64,000 nt of DNA from Oscillospiraceae bacterium (GTDB taxonomy: Bacteria; Bacillota; Clostridia; Oscillospirales; Oscillospiraceae), in assembly GCA_017432615.1 (NCBI GenBank), contig JAFRIV010000047.1, forward strand, positions 33,715 through 97,714, given 5' to 3'. Positions 53,014 to 61,673 of the stretch are shown here, one piece after another. The notes below the pieces were generated by a model. The model was not told where the DNA came from and did no database searches. It was given only the letters and a program-made list of their open reading frames with translations. The position numbers were made by a program, and so were the translations under genes. How positions within the stretch are numbered: the first letter of the stretch is position 1; every line of letters starts with the position of its first letter.

Positions 53014-53912
53014 TGGCTGAGGGTACGATTATCCGCGCACTCAGCGGTTTTTATGATGTAGAAGAGGACGGCCGGCTCTGCCGCTGCCGTGCAAAGGGAC
53101 GTTTCCGGCACGACGGATCTTCCCCCCTGGTGGGGGACAGAGTGGAATATACCCCTCAGGGGGACGGCACAGGCGTGATCAGCGCCATCCTGCCGCGGAG
53201 GAATTCCTTTGTCCGGCCTGCAATCGCCAACATCGATGTGCTTGTCTTCCTTGCCTCCGGAGCGTCTCCGGTGACAGACCCGTTCCTGATCGACAGGGTC
53301 TCTGTCATCGCCCGCCATGCGGGGTGTGAATTCCTTGTCGTGCTCAATAAATGTGACCTTGACCCGGCAGATGAGCTTTACACCGTCTGCAGCAGGGCAG
53401 GGCTCTCCACGCTGCGCACCAGCGCCGTTACGGGGCAGGGGGTGGAAGATCTGCGCACGCTGCTGCACGGCAAAGTCTCCGCCTTTACGGGAAACTCGGG
53501 GGTAGGGAAGTCCTCTCTGCTCAATGCACTTTCGCCTGCGCTCTCGCTTGAGACGGGAGAAGTGAGTGAAAAACTGGGCCGGGGCAGGCATACCACCCGC
53601 CAGGTTGCCTTTTATATGCTCGATCCGCAGACTTTTGTTGCCGACACACCGGGCTTCGCTTCTTTTGAGGTGGAAATGATCGATGCCATTACCCCCGAGG
53701 AACTGCCCTCCTGCTTTCCGGATTTTCTCCCCTATCTGTCCTCCTGCCGCTTTCTGGACTGCCGCCATCTGAAAGAACCCGGCTGCGCGGTGCTCCGGGC
53801 GGTTTCCGATGGGCAGATCTCTCCCTCCCGGCATGAATCCTATTGCAGGCTCTATGAGCTTTTATCACGCATCAAGCCGTGGGAGCAGGCTGAAAAACCG
53901 CTCTCGCGATGA
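53013..53912 (+). CDS. rsgA: Ribosome small-subunit GTPase
   Basis: A circularly permuted GTPase of 299 residues for late 30S maturation. The OB domain (1-70) is followed by the motif order G4 LNKCDLD, then G1 [14 protein letters not shown], then G3 DTPGF. The zinc site is CRFLDCRHLKEPGC near the C terminus. It starts on the last base of the kinase stop codon. The rpe and thiN genes, often next in Firmicutes, do not follow. Confidence 0.96.
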   Translation: MAEGTIIRALSGFYDVEEDGRLCRCRAKGRFRHDGSSPLVGDRVEYTPQGDGTGVISAILPRRNSFVRPAIANIDVLVFLASGASPVTDPFLIDRVSVIARHAGCEFLVVLNKCDLDPADELYTVCSRAGLSTLRTSAVTGQGVEDLRTLLHGKVSAFTGNSGVGKSSLLNALSPALSLETGEVSEKLGRGRHTTRQVAFYMLDPQTFVADTPGFASFEVEMIDAITPEELPSCFPDFLPYLSSCRFLDCRHLKEPGCAVLRAVSDGQISPSRHESYCRLYELLSRIKPWEQAEKPLSR

Positions 53913-53920
53913 TTTTTCCC

Positions 53921-53949
53921 TTGTCACCGTATTTTCCTTATGTTAAAAT
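53921..53949 (+). promoter_or_regulatory. Promoter of yebC
   Basis: TTGTCA (53921-53926), 17-base spacer, TAAAAT (53944-53949), 33 bases before the start, with GAGGAG as ribosome site. Confidence 0.75.
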
Positions 53950-53982
53950 ATATCAAATCAACAAAAGAGGAGTTGTTATCAC

Positions 53983-54723
53983 ATGTCAGGACATTCCAAG
54001 TGGCATAATATTCAAAAAACAAAGGGTGCAGCCGATGCCAAGCGTGCGCAGGCCTTCACAAAGATCGCCCGTGAAATGATCGTTGCCGTTAAAGAAGGCG
54101 GCAGCGGCGATCCGCGCAGCAATTCCAAGCTGGCTTCCGTTATTGCCAAGGCAAAAGCGGCCAACATGCCCAACGACAATATCAAGCGCACGATTGACAA
54201 GGCACTTGGTTCCGGAAATACCGACAACTATGAAAAGATCACCTACGAAGGCTATGGCCCTTCGGGTGTTGCGATCATTGTGGAGACTATGACGGACAAC
54301 CGCAACCGTACCGCGGGCGAAGTACGCCATCTTTTTGATAAATACGGCGGCACGATGGGCGTGACGGGCTGTGTCAGCTGGTCGTTTGACAGAAAGGGTG
54401 TCATTGTGATCGACAACGAAGACGAAGAGCTGGATGAAGACACGGTGATGATGGATGCGCTGGATTGCGGCGCAGCCGATTTTGAACCGGATGAAGAGTC
54501 TTTCACCGTCTATACGGCGGAGGAAGACGTCGCATCCGTCGCCGATGCCCTCACCGCCAAAGGCTATACGCTCCTGTCCGCACAGGTGGAAATGCTCCCG
54601 CAGAACGGCTACGTCAAGCTTGCCGATGAAGACCAGGCCAAAGGCCTTCAGAAGATGCTGGACTTGCTGGACGATAATGACGACGTCCAGAACGTCTGGC
54701 ACAACTGGGAGGATGCGGAATAA
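53983..54723 (+). CDS. yebC: YebC/PmpR-family regulatory/translation factor
   Basis: A 246-residue cytoplasmic protein of the YebC family (MSGHSKWHNIQKTKGAADAK; PNDNIKRTIDKALGSG; YEGYGPSGVAIIVETMTDNR). Members act as DNA-binding regulators and, by more recent work, as factors that help ribosomes through proline stretches. It has its own promoter and is not clearly part of the upstream operon. Confidence 0.95.
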   Translation: MSGHSKWHNIQKTKGAADAKRAQAFTKIAREMIVAVKEGGSGDPRSNSKLASVIAKAKAANMPNDNIKRTIDKALGSGNTDNYEKITYEGYGPSGVAIIVETMTDNRNRTAGEVRHLFDKYGGTMGVTGCVSWSFDRKGVIVIDNEDEELDEDTVMMDALDCGAADFEPDEESFTVYTAEEDVASVADALTAKGYTLLSAQVEMLPQNGYVKLADEDQAKGLQKMLDLLDDNDDVQNVWHNWEDAE

Positions 54724-54829
54724 CAGCGTTTCTGTTCTGAAAATCCCCGGAGACCTCGTATTTTAGCATATTTTCCGGCAAAAGAAATAAGCAGTTGTGC
54801 AGCACCTCGCTCCAACGATGACATGCAAG

Positions 54830-54862
54830 GACCCTCCTGTTATGACATGCAATAGGAGGGTC
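54830..54862 (+). other. Inverted repeat between yebC and the unknown P-loop gene
   Basis: GACCCTCCT (54830-54838) and AGGAGGGTC (54854-54862) form a 9-bp stem with a 15-base loop. A weak TTCCT follows, so it may be a poor terminator. A direct repeat ATGACATGCA lies at 54818-54827 and 54842-54851. Confidence 0.45.
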
Positions 54863-54913
54863 TTCCTATAAAAAAGACAACGCTGAAAAAATCGTTTGTG
54901 GAAAGGAAAAGCC

Positions 54914-55987
54914 ATGGAAAAGTATACAGATCTGGAACAGGCGATCCGGGATCCTTCACTTGTCATAATAACCGAAGATATCACCGATCTGAAAGCTCTC
55001 AACAAAACGTATATCAGATACAGGGTCCTTCTGAAAAAACAGAAACGCTATTCCGACTATTATTCCAACAAATTTCTGGGGCACAACGTGCCGGAAATGT
55101 ATGCCCGGCTCAAAGAGAAGCTGAGCCCCGAATATGTCATCTTTGAAGACTGGCAGCTGCCGAGCGAGACGTTGATCGTCTCAGAGCCGGACCTTTATTA
55201 TAGAGAAGAAAGCTTCAATGCAGGCGACACCAATATATGTTTTATTCTTGGCCACTCGGGGAGCGGAAAATCCAAGATGGCAAGGGCTCTGGAAGGCGAC
55301 GAAATAGACCATATCGAACTTGACGACCTGCTTCTCACGAAGGATCATTTTACAATGGAGGAGCTGGAGGACTATTCGGACATGCTGTGCAGCTTCTTTC
55401 AGGGGGAGGGAGCAAAATACTATATCGGTGTAGAGGAGAGAAACTCCATCCCCAAGGAAGAATACGAAGACATAGTGTTTACAGACTTCGTTCGGTACGC
55501 AATGGAGTATGCGAAGCAGCATCGCAATAAAAAATATATCATAGAAGGGATCTGGATCTACCTCTATTTCGATGATCCTTCTCTCTTCAAGGATTACGCG
55601 GTATTCATCAAGGGGACGTCTTTCCTGAAATCCAAGATCCGTGCGATGAAGAGAGAGATGCAGAGAGATAAGGAAGCCCTGCAGGACAGGAAAGAGATGT
55701 TCGGCAGAGAAGTCAGAAATTATCTTCTTGATGAGGATAAGATCAACAGATATCGCAGTTTCTTCAGTGACAGTCCTGACACGATCTTCAGAGAAGAGTC
55801 AAACGAAGCTGCCAAACAGTCCGAATTCATGGTAAACGAGCTGAACAGCATCAATGAATGTGTCGTGAACGAGGACATGGACGGGATCAGGAAGATCATG
55901 AAAAACGCGGAAGAGAATACCGAACTGTCCAACCTGGTAAAATTCAGGATCATCAATGAGTGCGGATCCGCTTTGATGGGATTATAA
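54914..55987 (+). CDS. Unknown P-loop NTPase/kinase-like protein
   Basis: About 357 residues, not recognised as a named family. Residues 1-100 form a separate charged N-terminal domain. A P-loop GHSGSGKS (about 113-120) follows a hydrophobic strand, as in small-molecule kinases. DHIELDDLL and YIIEGIWIYLYF look like the following core strands, and the C-terminal 130 residues are helical and acidic. It has a good GGAAAGGAAAA ribosome site and no membrane segment or signal peptide. Base composition looks lower in G+C than the neighbours, and no related gene is beside it, which is compatible with horizontal transfer. Confidence 0.7.
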   Translation: MEKYTDLEQAIRDPSLVIITEDITDLKALNKTYIRYRVLLKKQKRYSDYYSNKFLGHNVPEMYARLKEKLSPEYVIFEDWQLPSETLIVSEPDLYYREESFNAGDTNICFILGHSGSGKSKMARALEGDEIDHIELDDLLLTKDHFTMEELEDYSDMLCSFFQGEGAKYYIGVEERNSIPKEEYEDIVFTDFVRYAMEYAKQHRNKKYIIEGIWIYLYFDDPSLFKDYAVFIKGTSFLKSKIRAMKREMQRDKEALQDRKEMFGREVRNYLLDEDKINRYRSFFSDSPDTIFREESNEAAKQSEFMVNELNSINECVVNEDMDGIRKIMKNAEENTELSNLVKFRIINECGSALMGL

Positions 55988-56129
55988 AAAGTCCTGTGCC
56001 GCACCGTCATCCGCTGCGGTCAGGATGAGCAGGCATCCGGCTGCTTCTGTTTAATCATTACAAAATACCTTATACCGGGATTCACAATTCTGGCTAATAC
56101 GCTGATTTTCTCGAAAAACAGCTGAAATA

Positions 56130-56144
56130 GTTACAAAACGGTAA
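56130..56144. other. GTTACAAAACGGTAA motif in the gap before the surface protein gene
   Basis: Partial inverted repeat similar to GTTACAAACTGTAAC at 38978. The gap 55988-56320 (333 bases) otherwise holds a promoter, an inverted repeat and no convincing gene. Confidence 0.3.
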
Positions 56145-56174
56145 AAATTATTTGCGGTAATAATAAAATTTTCC

Positions 56175-56203
56175 TTGCAATTTGGTTTCTCCTGTGTTAC
56201 ATT
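56175..56203 (+). promoter_or_regulatory. Promoter of the large surface protein gene
   Basis: TTGCAA (56175-56180), 17-base spacer, TACATT (56198-56203). The transcript would have a leader of about 110 bases with a structured repeat. Confidence 0.6.
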
Positions 56204-56255
56204 ATGCATGTGCCGAAAGTCGGTCCGCTTTGGCGTACCATTTTTGCACATGCAT
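56204..56255 (+). promoter_or_regulatory. Inverted repeat in the leader of the surface protein gene
   Basis: Perfect 10-bp arms ATGCATGTGC (56204-56213) and GCACATGCAT (56246-56255) enclose 32 bases that contain a small CCGA-AAG-TCGG hairpin. It matches no riboswitch class known to me. Confidence 0.5.
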
Positions 56256-56320
56256 TTTGCATATAATACTTTTCTATTATATGATCAATTCCCGGAGGGA
56301 AGAAAAGGAGACCAGAAAAT

Positions 56321-59300
56321 ATGAAAAAAACGGTCAAGCTTTTAAGTGTTTTGCTGCTGATCAGCATGCTCTTCAGCATGGCGGCAGTAAGCGCATCGGC
56401 CATCGTCAATGACGGGTCGTCTGCAGGCGGCATGGTCATTATCGGCGGAAGCGATGCGAACGTCAGCAATAATGACGGGATACTCGTCATCGGCGCAGAC
56501 CAGCGCCCCGAAGACGATTCCCCCTATCTGGGTGCCCGGGTTGAAGATTCCCCCACTTATGGGCAGGAGATCGCCCAGGCAAAGCAGAATAGTGCTGCAG
56601 CGGTAACGCTGACTGCTGTACAGGAAGAGGCAAAAAAGTATCTCGGCATCCAGGGTGCTGACTACAGTGATATTGAAAATTCTCCCCTGAGGATGGTTCA
56701 GGATAACATTGACTTCCTGAAGTTTGTGCGTGACAATGTTGCGACCATTGACGGTCCCACGCTGCAGACGGCGCTGGATCTTTTCGGTGACGATCTGGTC
56801 TATGGCAACAAGGAGACGACGTTTGACTTCGACAAGGCCAATGCTGACCTGGATGCTTTGAATTCTCAGATCGCCGAGTATGAAGCACAGTTTACTGCCG
56901 CCTATGAGCCTGCTCCGGCAGAGGCGGCGGAAGCTTCTGAAGGCGAAGAAGGCCAGGAGGGCGCCCCCGCTCTGAAGACGGCTGCCGAAGCCCTTGCAGA
57001 AGACGCAGGCTATCAGGCGCTGCTTCTGCAACGCGAAACGCTCACCGCCATGATTGCCCAGGCACATCAGGAATTTGAAGACGACGGGACGGAAAAGATC
57101 GACGAGAGCATGGACGGCAACAAGCTGCTGGCGGCACCGTCCGTTAACCCCGCTCCCCCGATCGGAGGTTATTCTTCCGACTGGAGCATGATTTGCGGCA
57201 CCGGCGGCTCTCTGGCATCTGCGGTAGGCGGCGGCACACTGACCTTTGCCCGGGCCTTTGATATCAACAACTCCACCGATTACCGCATCACCATCAACCT
57301 TGAGGGGACGACCATCAAGGCCCCCGCAGGGAACTATGCTTTCTATATTGGGCCAGGTAAATACGGCAGCACGATCTCCTTTACCAACGGCTTTATCGAC
57401 GGCAACGGTTTCTATGTGGCGAAGGATGCCGTCCTGAATCTCGGCGGTCTGATCAACCCGTCCGGTTTGGACATCACCGTCAACGCTGAGAGCACGGCAG
57501 TCAGAGTGGAAGCAGGCGGCCTTGCGGTCGTCGGCCAGGGCACCACGCTCAACGGCTGGCTCCCCGCGGCAAACGATAAGACGATGCCCACCCCGAGCAA
57601 GTCTCAGGTCATCTATAACGAAGGCCACGTCATCATGACGGGCGGTTCCGTCAACGTGAGAGACAACGGCGAACCGGCCACCGGCACCACCTATACAGAA
57701 GCCTACGGCATCTACAGCAGCGGGACGCTTGAGATCTCCAGCAGCATTGTCAAGGTGGAAAGCTACAACAAGCAGGCCCCGGCTATTTATCTGGATGATG
57801 CTTCTGTTACCCAGATCCACGGCGGTTATATCTACGGCGCAACCGGTGTTGCGGTCGCCAAGAGCTCTGCAACGCTTACCGTCAACGGCGGTGCCATCAC
57901 AGGCTTCGGTGTGAAGAATGATGACACATTCCCGAATATGGGTTCTGCCATCGCAGTGGAAGGGGACGGCTCCAAAGACAGTTCCTATGTCTATGTCAAC
58001 GCCGGTACGCTCCGTTCCGAAAACACGGCCGGTCTTACGACATATCCCCGTCCTGCCGATGATGCGGCAAGGGCTGCCATTACCCACATCGCTGTGGATG
58101 ATGTCAATGTCACCATTCAGGAAAAATCCGGTCAGAAGAGTGACTACGCAAAGGCCATTTACATCCTGACGGTGAAAGATCCCGCTACCGGTACTGAGAT
58201 CAGCTTCGGTTACGGAAAAGCATCTGACCTCAATACCGGCCTTGCAGCAAACGTTACCGCGGGCAAGAGCGGCAACGTGAAGATGATCGCTGACGACAGC
58301 AATCCCGACGCAGCGGTTAATCTCGGCAGCGCAGCAGCGGACACGACCGTCACCTTTGACGGGAACGGCCATACCATCAACGTCAACAAGGGCGGCCAGG
58401 ATGCGATCGATGTCACAGGCAACGCCGTGATCGCTTCCATCAAGAATGTCACCCTCGAAGGCTTTGACCACACAGCCGATGCCATTAAAGTTGCAACCGG
58501 CACTGTAACCGTCGGCCCGAGTGTTACGGCTGGGCATTTCGAGAACGGTCTTGAAGTGACCGGCGGCACCGTAACGGTCAACGGGTTTGATGTTGAAAAG
58601 CATACAAAGAACGGCTTCCTGGTCACCGGTGGCAAGTGCACGGTGGTCATGTGCAAGGTCGATGCGGATATCCCGATCAATGAGAACACCACGACGGAAC
58701 TCCATATCTCCGGCGGCTGGTTCCTCCATAAGGAAGATATCACAAAAACACCTCCTCCCAATGCAACCAAAGTTGCCACCTATGTTGACCCGGATACTTC
58801 CTACGTCAAATACGTGGAGAAGGACCGCTACTACGAAGTCCTCTATAACGACACCCCGACGGTCGCCGTCAAGAGCGGTGTGACGGGCTTTGAAGCAGAC
58901 GGCAAGACGCCTTATGTGATCTACGACAAGTCCGATCCGACGCCTATCGTCTTCACCATCACCCCGGCAGTTGTCCAGATCGACGCCGTTTCCAAGACCG
59001 GCAAGAATTACCCGATCTTCACAGCCGAAGCCGGCAAGAGCGGTGACATCCGTATCCCCGACAGTGCTGTCCTGAAGGATTGCCCGTCCGGCCGTTATGA
59101 CCTGAAGATCACCTTCAAAAACGGCTACGTCATGGAAGACAAGCTCCACTTCTACGTCTTCCCGAAGTTCGCCGGCCTGTTCTCCGTGCCCAACATTGTG
59201 GAACTCAGCCCGACGACGGACGCCAACGCCACCAACAACGGCAACATTATCGATTATCTCAAGAAAGAAAACAAGACGGATTCCTACAACGTCACCAGTG

Positions 59301-60271
59301 AGAAGAACATCGCCATCGTGATGAGTGAGCTGCCTGACAACGTCACCATCGGCAACGTGCCCGACGGCTCTGCGGAAATGCTCCTCGGCAACTATGTCAA
59401 GGACTTTACCAAGATCGACAGTGCCTACACCTTGGAGAATCCGACCTGGGGCATCGTTCCTTCCGGACCCTACGCGGGCGATTACTTCTACATCGTTTCC
59501 TTTGCTGACCTGAACAACCTGGCAGTCGGCCAGAACTATGTCTTCCTCGGCTGGGACGGCATTGACGGCGCTCTCAAGCGTCTGCCGCTGAATGTCAAGA
59601 ACTCTGGCGTGTCCATCAGCCCCGAGAAGATCGACTGGAGCAGCATCGACACCTATGCAAACTTCACCGTGAAGCCCTCTGTGCTGCAGGTCTATATCGA
59701 CGGCAATGAAGTGGAAGATACCTACTACACCTACGATACCGCCACAAAGGTCCTCTCTCTGAAGGGTTCCTACCTCAAGGTTCTGGACAAGAAATCCCAT
59801 ACGTTGGAAGTCATTACCCCGAACGGCAAGGTCAGCGCGACCATCAACACGGGCGTCGGCCTGCGGCCGAAGGGCGTTGACTACCACGTCTACGGCGGGG
59901 CACGGTCTCTGAGCTTCATCGCATCCGACAAGATCAATAAGGACGGCGGCGTGTGGATCGGTTCCTCCAATCCCACCAAGCTCGATCCCTCCGCTTACAC
60001 CTGGGACGGTGATACCGGCTTCACCCTGAATGCGGCCTTCCTGAACCGCCTGGCATTGGGTACTTACTACATCTCCGCCTACGTCCTTGACGGGCAGAAT
60101 TACAAGTACACCACCACCACCTTCAAGGTGATCTCTGCCACGCAGGCATCCTACAACCCGAGCACCGGCGATAACAGCAACATCTTTATCTGGGTCGCTG
60201 TGCTGGCGCTGTCCGGTGTGGCTCTGGCAGCCATCATGATTCCCCGTGTCAGGAAAGGCAGAATGAAGTAA
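56321..60271 (+). CDS. Large cell-surface protein with beta-helix region and NPxTG-type sorting signal
   Basis: 1316 residues. Signal peptide about 1-28 (MKKTVKLLSVLLLISMLFSM, then AAVSASA). A helical N-terminal region (about 60-260) includes a Glu/Ala-rich linker (AEAAEASEGEEGQEGAP). A long beta-rich region (about 280-850) has right-handed beta-helix-like repeats (GGLINPSGLDITVNAEST, GNAVIASIKNVTLEGFDH). Beta-sandwich-like modules follow (to 1270). The end is NPSTGDNSN (1279-1287), a hydrophobic stretch and RVRKGRMK, a sorting signal for sortase. Adhesion or glycan binding is likely, but no exact family is recognised. The opposite-strand frame of 1453 codons is a shadow. Confidence 0.85.
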   Translation: MKKTVKLLSVLLLISMLFSMAAVSASAIVNDGSSAGGMVIIGGSDANVSNNDGILVIGADQRPEDDSPYLGARVEDSPTYGQEIAQAKQNSAAAVTLTAVQEEAKKYLGIQGADYSDIENSPLRMVQDNIDFLKFVRDNVATIDGPTLQTALDLFGDDLVYGNKETTFDFDKANADLDALNSQIAEYEAQFTAAYEPAPAEAAEASEGEEGQEGAPALKTAAEALAEDAGYQALLLQRETLTAMIAQAHQEFEDDGTEKIDESMDGNKLLAAPSVNPAPPIGGYSSDWSMICGTGGSLASAVGGGTLTFARAFDINNSTDYRITINLEGTTIKAPAGNYAFYIGPGKYGSTISFTNGFIDGNGFYVAKDAVLNLGGLINPSGLDITVNAESTAVRVEAGGLAVVGQGTTLNGWLPAANDKTMPTPSKSQVIYNEGHVIMTGGSVNVRDNGEPATGTTYTEAYGIYSSGTLEISSSIVKVESYNKQAPAIYLDDASVTQIHGGYIYGATGVAVAKSSATLTVNGGAITGFGVKNDDTFPNMGSAIAVEGDGSKDSSYVYVNAGTLRSENTAGLTTYPRPADDAARAAITHIAVDDVNVTIQEKSGQKSDYAKAIYILTVKDPATGTEISFGYGKASDLNTGLAANVTAGKSGNVKMIADDSNPDAAVNLGSAAADTTVTFDGNGHTINVNKGGQDAIDVTGNAVIASIKNVTLEGFDHTADAIKVATGTVTVGPSVTAGHFENGLEVTGGTVTVNGFDVEKHTKNGFLVTGGKCTVVMCKVDADIPINENTTTELHISGGWFLHKEDITKTPPPNATKVATYVDPDTSYVKYVEKDRYYEVLYNDTPTVAVKSGVTGFEADGKTPYVIYDKSDPTPIVFTITPAVVQIDAVSKTGKNYPIFTAEAGKSGDIRIPDSAVLKDCPSGRYDLKITFKNGYVMEDKLHFYVFPKFAGLFSVPNIVELSPTTDANATNNGNIIDYLKKENKTDSYNVTSEKNIAIVMSELPDNVTIGNVPDGSAEMLLGNYVKDFTKIDSAYTLENPTWGIVPSGPYAGDYFYIVSFADLNNLAVGQNYVFLGWDGIDGALKRLPLNVKNSGVSISPEKIDWSSIDTYANFTVKPSVLQVYIDGNEVEDTYYTYDTATKVLSLKGSYLKVLDKKSHTLEVITPNGKVSATINTGVGLRPKGVDYHVYGGARSLSFIASDKINKDGGVWIGSSNPTKLDPSAYTWDGDTGFTLNAAFLNRLALGTYYISAYVLDGQNYKYTTTTFKVISATQASYNPSTGDNSNIFIWVAVLALSGVALAAIMIPRVRKGRMK

Positions 60272-60314
60272 GCAGATCTCATTTTCTCCAAATTTATATC
60301 GCAATTTCCCATGG

Positions 60315-60338
60315 GACCGCGCCCGAAAGGGCGCGGTC
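60315..60338 (+). terminator. Terminator after the surface protein gene
   Basis: GACCGCGCCC (60315-60324), GAAA tetraloop, GGGCGCGGTC (60329-60338), followed by TTCCTGTT. The very stable stem compensates for a poor U-tract. Confidence 0.75.
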
Positions 60339-60406
60339 TTCCTGTTGCTCTGCACAGAGCGCCGTCCGGAGACAGCCTGTAAAAAATGATAACCGGAAAA
60401 AATTAG

Positions 60407-60435
60407 TTGCAAAATAATTACAAAAGGTGTATAGT
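60407..60435 (+). promoter_or_regulatory. Promoter of the InlB-repeat protein gene
   Basis: TTGCAA (60407-60412), 17-base spacer, TATAGT (60430-60435). Spacer and flanks match the element at 36871-36899. Confidence 0.7.
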
Positions 60436-60479
60436 AGTCTCGATCATCTATTACCAAAGCTAAAGGATGGCAGAAGAAC

Positions 60480-61505
60480 ATGAATCGATCAAACCGTTTT
60501 CTGATCTGTGTGCTGCTTTTCCTGTGCCTTTCTCTGTTCTCTGTTTCTGCCGCGGCGGAAAGCGACGTTATCCCGCCCGAGGGCAGCGGAGAGAGTTTGG
60601 AAATAACTGACGGTTCGGAGAACTCTTCCGCACCGGATGGACCCTTACAGCAGTTCACAGAAGCAGAACCGATACAGCAGCCCCCTGAAACTCCGGAAAG
60701 CATAATGGCAGATCCGGAGCCGTCGGCGGAACCTGCACCGGAACCGGTTCTGGATGCGGATGCTTCGTATTCGATCGCCTACGATGCAAACGGCGGCACC
60801 GGCGCCATGAGATCGCAGTCGGATCTTTCACTCGGCCGCTCCCATTTTCTGGCCTTTTCTTCCTTCAAGCGTGAAGGCTATTCCTTTACCGGGTGGAATA
60901 CCGCGCCGGACGGCAGCGGGACCGCTTACGCCAACCGCGCCCGCATTTCTGACCCTCCGGTGCAAAACGGCGGCGTGCTCACGCTCTATGCCCAGTGGGC
61001 TTTAACGCCTTACCGCATCATCTACCGCAATGTCACCTCTTCTGACGATAACCCCAATCCCCCAAGCTATGTCTTCGGCCTGGCGGTGCCCCTTGTCCCC
61101 CTCAGCCGCATAGGATATACCTTTGACGGCTGGTATGCCGAATCCGCCTTCCGCACGCCCGTCACAGCTGTCAATGCCTCTCTCACAGACACCGGCAGTG
61201 TGACTGTCTATGCAAAATGGACGCAGCTGAAATACAACATTGTCTTTGACGCCAACTCCCTTGGGCGCGGCACAGTTTCCGGCAGCATGCGCCCGATGAC
61301 GAACCGCCTCTGCGGCAAAACGTATTCTCTCTCGTCCAACGCCTTCCGGATGGACGGATACAGCTTTCTCGGCTGGAGCACCGATCCTTACGCCTCCGTG
61401 CCCCTGTATGCCAACCGCGAGCGTATTACCAACCTCACCCTTGAAGACGGGGCGACCGTCACGCTCTATGCGGTGTGGCAGGCCAATTCCCTCCGTTTTC
61501 AGTGA
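60480..61505 (+). CDS. Secreted protein with InlB B-repeats
   Basis: 341 residues. A signal peptide (about 1-25, SVSAAAES cut region) is followed by a Pro/Glu-rich low-complexity linker to about residue 95. Three repeats of the Listeria-Bacteroides type (PF09479) fill the rest, each ending in a YAQWAL, YAKWTQ or YAVWQ strand. Examples are YDANGGTGAMRSQ, GYSFTGWNTAPDGSGTAY, GYTFDGWYAES and GYSFLGWSTDP. There is no sorting signal or C-terminal anchor. It follows the sortase-anchored surface protein but has its own promoter. Confidence 0.88.
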   Translation: MNRSNRFLICVLLFLCLSLFSVSAAAESDVIPPEGSGESLEITDGSENSSAPDGPLQQFTEAEPIQQPPETPESIMADPEPSAEPAPEPVLDADASYSIAYDANGGTGAMRSQSDLSLGRSHFLAFSSFKREGYSFTGWNTAPDGSGTAYANRARISDPPVQNGGVLTLYAQWALTPYRIIYRNVTSSDDNPNPPSYVFGLAVPLVPLSRIGYTFDGWYAESAFRTPVTAVNASLTDTGSVTVYAKWTQLKYNIVFDANSLGRGTVSGSMRPMTNRLCGKTYSLSSNAFRMDGYSFLGWSTDPYASVPLYANRERITNLTLEDGATVTLYAVWQANSLRFQ

Positions 61506-61563
61506 GAGCGCATTTTCTGAAAAACAGGATCTGCCGTCATTTTAGTGTCGGCGTCAACAGCAA

Positions 61564-61596
61564 CGAAAGACAGAGGTTTTCGGCCTCTGTCTTTCG
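61564..61596. terminator. Bidirectional terminator between the convergent InlB-repeat gene and add
   Basis: CGAAAGACAGAGG (61564-61576) and CCTCTGTCTTTCG (61584-61596) form a 13-bp stem with a 7-base loop. T-rich tails are modest on both sides. Confidence 0.75.
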
Positions 61597-61673
61597 TCTT
61601 CTGTGTTCTTATGGATCCCTGCGGCAATGCCGCCGTGTTTTGTACTTGCCGCGCAGGCGGCGAGTAAACGGTA

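Noticed and set aside
56342-60703. A continuous 1453-codon frame on the minus strand opposite the surface protein gene
   Set aside because: It mirrors the coding strand of a gene with signal peptide and sorting signal. The translation shows no domain and a composition typical of antisense shadow frames, and there is no ribosome site at its start.
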